From the NCBI GenBank assembly GCA_964553915.1, contig CAZKMM010000008.1:1-37233 (forward strand): a stretch of 37,233 nt of DNA. The letters are read 5' to 3'. Made by a program: the position numbers and the translations under genes. Origin of the DNA: CAZKMM01 sp964553915. GTDB lineage: Bacteria > RBG-13-61-14 > DRUE01. How positions within the stretch are numbered: the first letter of the stretch is position 1; each line of letters starts with the position of its first letter. Positions 20,993-29,369 of this stretch are shown here, piece after piece. Below the pieces are notes generated by a model, which did not search any database, was not told the origin of the DNA, and saw nothing but the letters and a program-made list of their open reading frames with translations.

Positions 20993-22510
20993 TCATTCTG
21001 AACCCAGCCAGTATTTTTCAAATAATCTCTGCTTGAGAATTTCTCCGGTGCCAGAGCGAGGCATCTGTGGGACTATTTTCCAGAACTTGGGGCATTTGTA
21101 ATCTGCCAGATATTTATGACAGAACTCGCTCAAAGCATTTATTTTCAGCTCAACATTATCTTTTGGAACAATAAATGCTCCCACCTCTTCTCCCCAGATT
21201 CGGTCGGGAATCCCCAGAACCGCCACTTCTGCTACTCCGGGATGAGCCAGAAGCACCTCCTCAATTTCCCGGGGATAAATATTCTCTCCTCCCCGGATAA
21301 TCAACTCCTTTTTCCTGCCTTTGATATAAAAATAACCATCCTGGTCATAATAGCCTAAATCCCCGGTGTTTAGCCATCCCTCTTTTATAACCTTCTCAGT
21401 CTCTTCTGGATTGCGGAAATACCCCGGCGTAATGTTATCCCCCTTTACCCATATTTCTCCTATTTGGTTTGGTCCCTGTTCTTTTCCTTCCGGGTCAAGG
21501 ATTTTTATCCGCACTCCCGGGAGAGCCGGTCCCACAGAGCCGGACTTTCGTTTCCCGCCTGGAGGATTTAAGGTGCAGGCGCAGGTGGATTCGCTTAAGC
21601 CATATCCTTCAAGAAGCTCAATCCCGTATTTTTTTTCAAACTGTTCCAGAACCTCTATTGGGAGGGGGGCTCCTCCGCAGATGGCAAAGCGAAGCTTGGG
21701 AAAAGAAAGTCGCTCCTGAAAAGGAAGGTTATTTAAAATCGCATAAACCGTTGGCACTCCAGCAAAAATCGTGATTTGGAATTCTTGAAGAGCAGTTAAA
21801 ACCTTCTTAGGGGAAAACCCTCCCAGAAGCACCAGACTGGCTCCGCAGTAAACTGGATGAATAACCAAAACCATCTGCCCCAGGACATGGAACGGGGGCA
21901 AAATACCTAAACAGCGGTCAGTTTCATAAATCTCCAGCACAGAATTTATCTGGGAAACATTGGTCAGATAGTTTTTGTGAGTGAGCATCACTCCCCGGGG
22001 TTTGCCAGTAGTTCCTGAGGTATAAATTAAACCAGCCAGGTCTTCGTCATTTCCTGCCTGACAGGGAATTTCCTGGTCAGAAAAAATCTGGGAATACTTT
22101 ATCCATTCCGGGCTTTCCGCCTTGCCCACCACAATTATTTTTTCCAGAGCCAGCCCTTCCCGGTCCATCTGAAGGATTGATGCTTCCTGCTCCGCGGAGA
22201 AGATTAAAAACCGGGCTTCAGAATTTTGCAGGGGATAATATATCTCACTCGGCTTCCATTGGGGATTAAGAGGAACCACCACCCCACCCGCATAAATAAT
22301 CGCATAAAAGCTCTCCAGAAATTCCGGGCAATTGCCTAAAATTAAGCCTACCCGGTCGCCCGGCTCCAAGCCCAGCTCTATCAGCCCACGGGCTAAATGC
22401 CTGACCCGAGATAAAAACTCCTGATAACTTAATTGATAACCCTCATAATAAAGAAAATTCCGCTCTTTTTCCTTTTTTGCCCGTTCCTCAAGAAGTTCTC
22501 CTAAATTCAT
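20993..22510 (-). CDS. Acyl-CoA ligase / AMP-dependent synthetase
   Basis: A 505-residue ANL-superfamily enzyme that should activate a carboxylic acid to acyl-AMP and then acyl-CoA. Visible motifs: YTSGTTGKPRGVMLTH (about 163), GYGLSEST, WLNTGDLGYYDQDGYFYIKG and RKKELIIRGGENIYPREIEE. This is the medium/long-chain fatty acid type. The C-terminal A10 motif, normally ending in a catalytic lysine (x-G-K-I-L-x-R), reads SGTGEILKQR with E490 at that place. A good ribosome binding site (AGGAGA, 22518-22524) precedes the ATG. It heads a minus-strand group with the radical SAM gene. Activity for the adenylation half-reaction is uncertain because of the K-to-E change. Confidence 0.87.
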   Translation of the reverse strand: MNLGELLEERAKKEKERNFLYYEGYQLSYQEFLSRVRHLARGLIELGLEPGDRVGLILGNCPEFLESFYAIIYAGGVVVPLNPQWKPSEIYYPLQNSEARFLIFSAEQEASILQMDREGLALEKIIVVGKAESPEWIKYSQIFSDQEIPCQAGNDEDLAGLIYTSGTTGKPRGVMLTHKNYLTNVSQINSVLEIYETDRCLGILPPFHVLGQMVLVIHPVYCGASLVLLGGFSPKKVLTALQEFQITIFAGVPTVYAILNNLPFQERLSFPKLRFAICGGAPLPIEVLEQFEKKYGIELLEGYGLSESTCACTLNPPGGKRKSGSVGPALPGVRIKILDPEGKEQGPNQIGEIWVKGDNITPGYFRNPEETEKVIKEGWLNTGDLGYYDQDGYFYIKGRKKELIIRGGENIYPREIEEVLLAHPGVAEVAVLGIPDRIWGEEVGAFIVPKDNVELKINALSEFCHKYLADYKCPKFWKIVPQMPRSGTGEILKQRLFEKYWLGSE

Positions 22511-22544
22511 CCAGTTGCTCTCCTTTTAATCAATTTCTCATTGA

Positions 22545-22573
22545 ATTTTAATCTAGAAAAGAAAATAATTCAA
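22545..22573 (-). promoter_or_regulatory. Candidate promoter of the acyl-CoA ligase group
   Basis: On the minus strand TTGAAT (22568-22573) is followed after exactly 17 bases by TAAAAT (22545-22550). The predicted start would be about 30 bases before the ATG at 22510. It is divergent from the mannosidase promoter in the same 183-base spacer. Confidence 0.45.
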
Positions 22574-22637
22574 ACCCGTTTTCAAAAACAGAAAGTTTTG
22601 CTTTCAATTTCTTCTTTTAATTCTTGAAAAATATTTC

Positions 22638-22666
22638 TTGGAGTTCTTTTCTTGCTGTGATAGAAT
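22638..22666 (+). promoter_or_regulatory. Candidate extended -10 promoter of the beta-mannosidase
   Basis: TTGGAG (22638-22643) and TAGAAT (22661-22666) are spaced by 17 bases, with TG at 22658-22659 making an extended -10. AAGGAG at 22685-22690 then serves the ATG at 22694 or, with better spacing, the ATG at 22697. Confidence 0.45.
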
Positions 22667-22693
22667 TCTTTTCTAAAAATTAAAAAGGAGTTT

Positions 22694-25137
22694 ATGATGG
22701 TAAGAAAAACCTGGATAGGGGTGATTATGGGAATAATTTTCAGCAATTTTGCTTTAGCTGGGCAGATGGAAAGAAAAAACTCCCTTAATTTATCCGTGTT
22801 CCAGCTTATTCAACTAAAAAAGGGAACAAATAAGCAAATTGGAAACTGGTTTCGAGCAAAAGTACCCGGAGATATAATTTCTACCCTTGCCTGGCAAGAA
22901 AAAATTCCTCATCCCTATTATGACTTCAATTCTGAAAAGGTTTTATGGGTGAATGATTATGATTGGCTTTATCAAACTGAATTTTCTCTGGAAAAAAATC
23001 CCGGGGATAGGGTCTGGCTTTTATTCCACGGGATAGACTATCAAAGTCAGGGCTGGCTTAATGGCAGGGAGATTTTTAATCATACCGGGATGTTCTCCCG
23101 GATTTTAGTGGAGATAACTGATTTGCTCAGGACTTCTGAAAAAAACCGCCTTGAAGTAAAGATTTTCGGGCAGGGAAGCAAGAAATTTCTCCGCCAGATT
23201 CCTTATATTGGCGAGGAGCTGGAGCGAAGAAAAACTTTAAAGACCCAGATGAGCTTTGGCTGGGATTTTGCTCCTCGTCTGGTCAATGCCGGCATCTGGG
23301 ATAGGGTGGAGGTGTTCAAGACCGGGGCAGTGATGATTAGAGAGCTTGGATTGATTCCAGAAATCAATGGAAAAGTAAAGGCGGAATTTGAATTTGATAG
23401 CTCCCAGCCAGCTAAAGCAGTTTTGGAGCTGAAGGTTTTTCCGGAGAATTTTTCTGACCAGACCAGCAGAGTGGAAAAAAGATATGAGATAAAACTGCCC
23501 AGAGGAAGGTCAGTTCATCAGCTGGAATTTCAAATTCCTTCTCCTCATCTCTGGTGGACCTGGGATTTGGGCAAGCCCAATTTATACCGGCTTCAGGCAG
23601 AGATAAAACTTGATGGTGAGACCAGCGACCGGATTGAGGAGGTATTTGGAATCAGAGAAGTTCGCTGGGAGAAAAATCCAGGCATAGAGCAGGACTGGAA
23701 GTGGGTGCTTTATNNNNNNNNNNNNNNNNNNNNNNNNNNNNNNNNNNNNNNNNNNNNNNNNNNNNNNNNNNNNNNNNNNNNNNNNNNNNNNNNNNNNNNN
23801 NNNNNNNNNNNNNAGTTCGCTGGGAGAAAAATCCAGGCATAGAGCAGGACTGGAAGTGGGTGCTTTATTTGAACGGAAAAAGGCTTTATTTAAGAGGAGC
23901 CAACTGGGTTCCACCTGAGGCACTGCTTGGTCAGTTAAGTGAGGAAAGATACCGCAGATTAGTCAGCCTTGCCCGGGAGGCAAATATTAATATCTTTCGG
24001 GTCTGGGGAGGAGGAAATCGGGAATGGCAGGTATTTTATGAGCTCTGCGACCGCAAGGGAATTCTTGTCTGGCAGGAATTTCCTTTTGCCTGTATTTTTG
24101 TCCTGAGCTATCCAAGGAGCCAGAAATTTTTGAAACTGGTAGAGCAGGAGGTTGGAGAGATAGTTCTTCAGCTCAGAAATCATCCCAGCATTATCATCTG
24201 GAGTGGAGGCAATGAGTTCAGCCCGGAAAGAAATAAAAAACTGGTGGCAAAAATAGAAGAGGTGGTGAGAAAATATGATTCCAGGCGAAGATTCATTCCT
24301 GCCTCACCGGCGCTGGGAGACAGTCACAACTGGAAGGTCTGGCACGGGAAGGGAAATCTTAAAGATTATTTTGCGGACGAGCACACTTTAATCAGTGAGT
24401 TTGGTCTTCAAGCATTTCCCAGCTTAAGCACGATTGAGAAATATATCTCGCCCGAGCTTCGCTTTCCTGTTGGGAAAGTTTATGAGCATCATAATCTGGG
24501 CAAAAAGAAGATGGAAAAATATATTTCCCAGCTCTCTCACCCGGAGACCCTGGAAGGGGTGATAGAAGCAAGTCAGAAGATGCAGGCTTATTACCTGCAA
24601 AGGGCGATTGAACACTGGCGAATCAGAAAATACCGCTATTCCGGGAGCTTATTCTGGCAGTTTAATGAACCCTGGCCCGCGGTCTGCTGGTCTGTGATTG
24701 ATTATGAGCTTAATCCGAAATTAAGTTATGAATGGATTAAGAACAGCTATAACCCTCTGTTGATAAGTGCGGATTTGCCGGTGAGGGGCGGGAAGCCGGG
24801 AGAGAAATTTACCAGCGAAATTTATCTGGTAAATGATTACCACAAGAAATTTTCTGACTTGAAAATTCAGGCTTATCTCACAGGAAAGCTGGTGGGAAGC
24901 TGGAAAGCAGATATTGATGAAGATAGCGTCAAATCCCTGGGAACTCTCTCCACCACTTTACCTTCAGATTCTCCGCTTCTTTTAGAATTATTTGTCTGGG
25001 AAGGCTCGGAGCTGGTGTCTTACAATTTTTATGACCTGGAAATTTATGACCCGGTTTCTGCCTCAGATATTTATCGCCAGGGATTTAAACTCTGGTCGGT
25101 TCTGGTAGAGGGAAAGAAAAAGGAGCAGGGGGACTAA
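22694..25137 (+). CDS. Secreted GH2 beta-mannosidase (split by an artificial gap)
   Basis: A glycoside hydrolase family 2 enzyme that should cleave terminal beta-mannosides. A signal peptide (about residues 1-23) is followed by the sugar-binding domain (WVNDYDWLYQTEF, DYQSQGWLNG), the immunoglobulin-like domain, and the TIM barrel with NGKRLYLRGANWVPPEALL. The acid/base glutamate is in IIWSGGNEFSP and the nucleophile in ISEFGLQAFPS. The 100 N at 23714-23813 break the frame. The same 55 bases flank both sides, and removing one copy plus the N (155 bases) restores a single frame of 762 residues. The gene is therefore intact, and the break is a scaffolding artefact. The stop overlaps the convergent LysW-like gene. 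Export to periplasm or exterior is inferred. Confidence 0.88.
23659..23868. repeat. 55-base direct duplication around a 100-N scaffold gap (assembly artefact)
   Basis: Bases 23659-23713 and 23814-23868 are identical over 55 bases and enclose exactly 100 N. Two contigs with overlapping ends were joined by a fixed-length gap instead of being merged. Collapsing the overlap restores the mannosidase frame (2289 bases = 763 codons). Confidence 0.95.
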
Positions 25138-25304
25138 TCTCCCCAGTCCTCTTCCACCTCTACTTCTTCATCTTTATCTTTCGGCTCGCTCTTGATTCTG
25201 AGCTGGGCACCACAATAACTGCAATAAACATAATCCCCTACCCGGTCGTCGTTATAAAGGGGAATATTAGCATTACATATCGGACAGGTAGCTTCTCTTG
25301 CCAT
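25134..25304 (-). CDS. LysW-like small zinc-ribbon carrier protein ending in EDWGD
   Basis: A 56-residue protein. MAREATCPICNANIPL (C7, C10) and YVYCSYCGAQL (C28, C31) form a zinc ribbon of the LysW/ArgW type. They are followed by an acidic tail ending EEDWGD. In LysW the tail ends EDWGE and the terminal glutamate carries the amino-acid intermediate of lysine or arginine synthesis; here the last residue is Asp. AGGAGGG on the minus strand (25311-25317), six bases before the ATG at 25304, is a strong ribosome binding site. No LysX, LysZ, LysY, LysJ or LysK gene is nearby. It overlaps the mannosidase stop and is divergent from the tol operon. It could be a carrier for another ATP-grasp ligase, or a simple zinc ribbon. 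Confidence 0.8.
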   Translation of the reverse strand: MAREATCPICNANIPLYNDDRVGDYVYCSYCGAQLRIKSEPKDKDEEVEVEEDWGD

Positions 25305-25353
25305 TCTTATCCCTCCTGATTGATTTACATCACCTAGGCTTTTGGTTAAAATC

Positions 25354-25359
25354 TATAAT
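25354..25359 (+). promoter_or_regulatory. Candidate -10 box of the tol-pal operon
   Basis: A perfect TATAAT lies 30 bases upstream of the GTG at 25390, leaving room for a short leader with a purine-rich ribosome binding site (GGAGCAGGGG). I see no convincing -35 at 16-18 base spacing. Confidence 0.35.
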
Positions 25360-25389
25360 TAAGATAACAAAAAATTTGGAGCAGGGGAA

Positions 25390-26172
25390 GTGAAAAATTT
25401 AATTTTTCTTTCCAGTCTAACAATGAGCTCTTCTTTAAGCGTCTGGCAGTTAATTAAAGATGCGGGTTTGATGGTAAAATTCGTGCTTTTAATTCTTTTT
25501 TTGTTTTCTGTATTTTCCTGGGCAGTGATTTTATGGAAGTTTTTTCAGCTACGCCGGGCTCGCTCTGCTTCGGAAAAATTCTCCGAGCGGTTCTGGAATG
25601 CGGAAAGTCTTGACCAGGCTTTTGGAGAAGCAAGTAAGTATTTTCAAAGCCCACTCGCCCGGGTTTTTCAGGCAGGGTATCTGGAATTAAACCGGGTTCG
25701 GGAGCGAAGGAAAAAGCTGGAGGAGACCGACCCGGAATTTCAATTTCCAGTGCGGAAGGAGTTAATCGGGGTGGAGAATGTTCAGCGGGCAATGAATCAG
25801 GAGGTGAGCAAGGAGCTGAATCGTCTGAGCCGGTTTTTAAGTTTTTTAGCCACCTGTGCTTCGGTTTCTCCTTTTATTGGTCTTTTTGGCACGGTTTGGG
25901 GAATAATGAATAGCTTTCGCCGGCTGGCAATAATGCACAGTGCCGGGCTCTCGGTGGTGGCACCGGGAATCAGCGAGGCACTGGTTGCCACTGCTTTCGG
26001 GCTTTTTGCGGCCATTCCCGCAGTAATTTTTTACAATTATTATCTGAGCCAGCTTCGGTATCTGGAAAGCGAGCTGGAAAATTTTACCAGCGAGTTTCTT
26101 AATATCATAGAACGGCATTATCTAAAAAAACTGAGATTTAAGAAAGAAGAAGTGGAAGCAGAGGTAGGATGA
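25390..26172 (+). CDS. tolQ: TolQ proton channel subunit (MotA/TolQ/ExbB family)
   Basis: A 260-residue inner-membrane protein with three hydrophobic segments. The first is around residues 29-47, and the other two are in the conserved MotA/TolQ/ExbB domain: FLSFLATCASVSPFIGLFGTV and ISEALVATAFGLFAAIPAVI. With TolR it uses the proton gradient to energise TolA during cell division and outer-membrane constriction. I chose the GTG at 25390, which has a purine-rich site upstream; an ATG at 25423 would shorten it by 11 residues. It is the first gene of a complete tol-pal operon and overlaps tolR by 4 bases. Confidence 0.9.
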   Translation: MKNLIFLSSLTMSSSLSVWQLIKDAGLMVKFVLLILFLFSVFSWAVILWKFFQLRRARSASEKFSERFWNAESLDQAFGEASKYFQSPLARVFQAGYLELNRVRERRKKLEETDPEFQFPVRKELIGVENVQRAMNQEVSKELNRLSRFLSFLATCASVSPFIGLFGTVWGIMNSFRRLAIMHSAGLSVVAPGISEALVATAFGLFAAIPAVIFYNYYLSQLRYLESELENFTSEFLNIIERHYLKKLRFKKEEVEAEVG

Positions 26173-26582
26173 AATTACCTGATAAAAGCAAGTTCCCCAT
26201 CTCAGAAATAAATGTCACCCCGCTGGTAGATGTGATGCTCGTGCTGTTGATTATCTTTATGATTACCGCTCCCCATCTGGAACAGGGGGTGCCGGTAAAT
26301 CTTCCAGAGGTTACCACCACTGCTCTGCCAGTGAAAAGCCGGGAACTGGTAATAACCATCACCGCCCAGAAAAAAATTTATATTAACCGCTATCAGGTTT
26401 CTTTAAAGGATTTAAAGCGGAAAATTAAGGAAATTCTCAGCCAGAGAAAAACCAAGGAGCTTTATCTTCGGGCAGATAAAAGCGTTCCTTATGGATTTGT
26501 GGTAAAGGTAATGGCAGAGCTGAAAGAAGCAGGAGCCCAGAGCATTGGCTTGGTCACCCAGCCGGAGCGGATTGAAAAATGA
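26169..26582 (+). CDS. tolR: TolR/ExbD biopolymer transport protein
   Basis: A 137-residue protein with a short cytoplasmic start, one membrane helix and a periplasmic domain. ISEINVTPLVDVMLVLLIIF holds the proton-carrying aspartate D21. The periplasmic part shows LYLRADKSVPYGFVVKVM, the usual ExbD/TolR end. It overlaps tolQ and the next gene by 4 bases each (ATGA). Partner of TolQ in the proton-driven motor. Confidence 0.92.
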   Translation: MKLPDKSKFPISEINVTPLVDVMLVLLIIFMITAPHLEQGVPVNLPEVTTTALPVKSRELVITITAQKKIYINRYQVSLKDLKRKIKEILSQRKTKELYLRADKSVPYGFVVKVMAELKEAGAQSIGLVTQPERIEK

Positions 26583-27304
26583 AGCAAAGGGAAAAAGCAG
26601 AGCCGGGCTTTCAGGTCTTTTTGATTATTTCTCTGGTTATGCATTTAATTGGCGCCGGGGTGGCTTTTGCCAGCGGGAGAAAGACCCGCACATCAATTTT
26701 AAAGCTCAGCTCAGTTAATGTAAGACTTTATGAGCCAAAGAGCTTTCCCGGTTATCAGGGCAGGAAAACAAAGCCTTCTTCTCTGCCCGGGCAAAAGAAA
26801 AGCCTGAAAAAAATCATTGCCAAATCCGGCTCTGGCTCAAAATTTGCCGGCAAATCAAAACCAGATTCTAAAAAAGTAATTTCGCAAAAGAGCCATTTAG
26901 AAGGAGAAGAAATTTTAGAGCGAGCTCTTGCTCAGATTGAGCGAGAGGTGGAACAAACTCGGACCAGTCAGGAAGAAACAGAATGGAATCAGTTGGTTGG
27001 AGAAATTAGCTCGGATTTAGAGAAATGGTCTTATTACGAACGGGCGCGACAGGTATATGCCCAGAACTGGGTAATTCCTCCCAGCGTGCCTGCGGATGAA
27101 AATCTTCGGGTAAGGGTAATTGTGGTGATAGATGAACAGGGCAGGGTTAAGGATTTTCAGGTATTGAGCTGGAGCGGAAATCAGGAGCTGGACCTTTCGG
27201 TGCAAAAACTCCTTCAAAAGGTTAAACAACTCCCCCCTCCGCCCTGGGAAAAAAAGGAAATTAAACTGGGATTTGAATTCCGCCCCTTTGGAGGCGAGCA
27301 ATGA
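26579..27304 (+). CDS. TolA-like protein with TonB-type C-terminal domain
   Basis: A 241-residue protein with one N-terminal membrane helix (about 10-30), a K/S/G-rich linker (residues 40-105), a short acidic helix, and a TonB/TolA C-terminal domain from about 150 (YAQNWVIPPSVPADENLRVR, then VIDEQGRVKDFQVLSWSGN). It spans the periplasm to contact TolB/Pal. The linker is much shorter than the long helical domain of E. coli TolA, as in many non-proteobacterial tol operons. Position between tolR and tolB identifies it as the TolA equivalent even though sequence alone reads as TonB family. It overlaps both neighbours by 4 bases. Confidence 0.85.
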   Translation: MKQREKAEPGFQVFLIISLVMHLIGAGVAFASGRKTRTSILKLSSVNVRLYEPKSFPGYQGRKTKPSSLPGQKKSLKKIIAKSGSGSKFAGKSKPDSKKVISQKSHLEGEEILERALAQIEREVEQTRTSQEETEWNQLVGEISSDLEKWSYYERARQVYAQNWVIPPSVPADENLRVRVIVVIDEQGRVKDFQVLSWSGNQELDLSVQKLLQKVKQLPPPPWEKKEIKLGFEFRPFGGEQ

Positions 27305-28641
27305 GAAGAATTTTGCAGGGATGGATTTTAATTTTTATTTCAGCTCTGCTTTTAGGGGCAGAGCAGGGAAAAGAGACAGAATTTATTGTCATCAGCAAAG
27401 CTCCTCATCGGGCAAGGATTGCGGTTTTAGATTTTAATGTTCAGGTAGAAAGCATTCCCTTACAGAGAGGGAGAGATTTATCCGAGCTTCTTTCCCGGGA
27501 CCTGGAGCGGAGCGGTCTTTTTGAAATTGTCCCTTCATCTGCTTACCTGGAGGAACATCTGCTTTTTGACCAGGAACCGGACTGGCAAGCCTGGACTGTG
27601 CTGGGAACCCAGGCATTAATCGTGGGCGAATTGAGTGAGGAATCCGGACAATTTCAACTGGCTTTGAAGCTTTATGATGTAATGGCACAAAATTTAGCGG
27701 TGGGGAAAAGATATCGGGGAAGTGAGCAGAGTCTTCGGAGAATGATTCACAGATTTGCGGATGAGACCATCAAATGGCTCACCGGCAAACGGGGAGGGTT
27801 TGAAAGCAGGATTGCCTTTGTCTCAGACCGGAGCAAAAGAAAAGAGATTTACTTTACTGACCCGGATGGATTCCAGCCCGAGCAGATTACTTCCAGCCAT
27901 AAGCTCAATCTTTCTCCCTGCTGGCTGAATGGAACCAGACTTTATTACACTGGCTATGAGCGGATGAATCCAGACCTATATCTGATTGATATTTTCAGTA
28001 AAGAAAAAACCCTTATTTCCTCCCGCCCTGGACTTAACATCACCCCGGCAGTGGGACCGGGCGGGAAAAAAATCGCTTTTGCAATGGAAAGCCCGGGGAA
28101 TAATCTGGATATCTATATTGCCAATCCGGATGGTTCTAACCCTCTCCGGCTTACTTATCACCCTTCAGCGGATTTAGCTCCGAGCTGGTCTCCGGATGGA
28201 CATTATTTAGCTTTTGTCTCTGACCGCACCGGCACCCCTCAGATTTATATGATTGATTTATACCGGGGCAGTGAAGCAGGGGGCAATCGTCCGATACCTC
28301 TTACCCGGGAGGGGAATTATAATACTTCTCCTGCCTGGAGTCCGGATGGAAGATACCTGGCTTACAGCCGGAGGATTGGATTTCAATTTGACCTTTTTTT
28401 AATAGATTTTCAGTCGGAGAATAGGGAGCATATCCAGCTCACCAATACTCACTACAATGAAGAGGAGCCGAGCTGGTCTCCGGACGGAAGAATGTTAGTT
28501 TACAGTGCCAATCCCCGAGGCAATTATGATATATATATAATCAGCATTTATAGCAAAAAGCCAATACCAATAGTAAGCTGGGAATCCAATGAAACTCAGC
28601 CCAGCTGGTCAGAAAATCTTTATCAAGGAGGGGGAAAATGA
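27301..28641 (+). CDS. tolB: TolB periplasmic beta-propeller protein
   Basis: A 446-residue protein: signal peptide (residues 1-20), N-terminal domain (RIAVLDFNVQVESIPLQRG, then VGELSEESGQF), and a beta-propeller of WD40-like PD40 repeats. Each repeat carries a W-S-P-D-G core (PSWSPDGHYLAFVSDRTG, PAWSPDGRYLAYSRR, PSWSPDGRMLVYSANPRG). It binds Pal in the periplasm and is regulated by TolA. Start and stop overlap the flanking genes by 4 bases. Length is as usual for TolB. Confidence 0.93.
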   Translation: MRRILQGWILIFISALLLGAEQGKETEFIVISKAPHRARIAVLDFNVQVESIPLQRGRDLSELLSRDLERSGLFEIVPSSAYLEEHLLFDQEPDWQAWTVLGTQALIVGELSEESGQFQLALKLYDVMAQNLAVGKRYRGSEQSLRRMIHRFADETIKWLTGKRGGFESRIAFVSDRSKRKEIYFTDPDGFQPEQITSSHKLNLSPCWLNGTRLYYTGYERMNPDLYLIDIFSKEKTLISSRPGLNITPAVGPGGKKIAFAMESPGNNLDIYIANPDGSNPLRLTYHPSADLAPSWSPDGHYLAFVSDRTGTPQIYMIDLYRGSEAGGNRPIPLTREGNYNTSPAWSPDGRYLAYSRRIGFQFDLFLIDFQSENREHIQLTNTHYNEEEPSWSPDGRMLVYSANPRGNYDIYIISIYSKKPIPIVSWESNETQPSWSENLYQGGGK

Positions 28642-29348
28642 GAAAAAGATTTATTTTAGCTCTGGGGCTTTGTTTGGGGCTGGTTTTTTTCTTCTCTTGC
28701 GGAAGGGAAGCCAAGAAAGCGATAGATGAAGCTCAGCTTGCCTTGAAACAGGCAAAAGAGGCAGGGGCGGAGGAATATGCACCTCAGGAATATCAGAGTG
28801 CGGAGGGGCTTTTATCTCAGGCACGCCAGCAGTTTGAAGAGCGGGATTATAAAGAAGCCAAAGCCAGTGCCATAAGTGCCAAAGACCAGGCAGAGCTGGC
28901 AAAGAAGCGGGCTCTGGAAAGAAAGACACAAACTGAGGAAGAAGAGGAAGAGGTTTCCACCGCTTATAATGTTCCGAGCCTGACCGAAGAGGTGCCAATA
29001 GAGGAGCAGGCAAAAGCGGCTTTAAAAGATATCCATTTTGGCTTTGACCGATATGATTTAACTGAAGAGGCAAAGAAAATTTTGGAAGAGAATGCCAAAT
29101 GGCTGAAAGCACATCCAGAGGTAAAGGTAATTATTGAGGGGCATTGCGATGAGCGAGGCAGTGAGGAATATAATCTGGCATTGGGAGAAAAGCGGGCAAA
29201 ATCTGCCCGGGATTATCTGATCAGTTTAGGGATTTCTCCGGAGCGTTTGAGCATTATCAGTTATGGAGAGAGTATGCCTTTGGACCCGAGGCATTGTGAG
29301 GAAGCCTGGGCAAAGAATCGCCGAGCCCATTTTGCCATTAAGAAATAA
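28638..29348 (+). CDS. pal: Pal peptidoglycan-associated outer-membrane lipoprotein
   Basis: A 236-residue lipoprotein. The signal sequence ends FFFSC with C21 as the likely lipidated residue; the lipobox lacks the usual leucine at -3. Residues 25-115 form a long charged helical region (AKKAIDEAQLALKQAKEAG) that is not in E. coli Pal. The C-terminal OmpA-like domain, which binds peptidoglycan, is classic: IHFGFDRYDLTEEAKKILEE, IIEGHCDERGSEEYNLALGE, RAKSARDYLISLGI. The helical insertion makes it longer than E. coli Pal and may reach further through the periplasm. It follows tolB with a 4-base overlap. Confidence 0.92.
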   Translation: MRKRFILALGLCLGLVFFFSCGREAKKAIDEAQLALKQAKEAGAEEYAPQEYQSAEGLLSQARQQFEERDYKEAKASAISAKDQAELAKKRALERKTQTEEEEEEVSTAYNVPSLTEEVPIEEQAKAALKDIHFGFDRYDLTEEAKKILEENAKWLKAHPEVKVIIEGHCDERGSEEYNLALGEKRAKSARDYLISLGISPERLSIISYGESMPLDPRHCEEAWAKNRRAHFAIKK

Positions 29349-29369
29349 GCTTCATTCGGGAGGAAGATA

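Noticed and set aside
23659..23868. Direct repeats as a mobile-element target duplication
   Set aside because: The repeats flank exactly 100 N and nothing else, and merging them restores a normal GH2 gene; it is an assembly overlap.
25454..26118. Several 70-110 codon minus-strand open frames opposite tolQ
   Set aside because: All are antisense to a clear TolQ gene and show no domain, signal or ribosome binding site.
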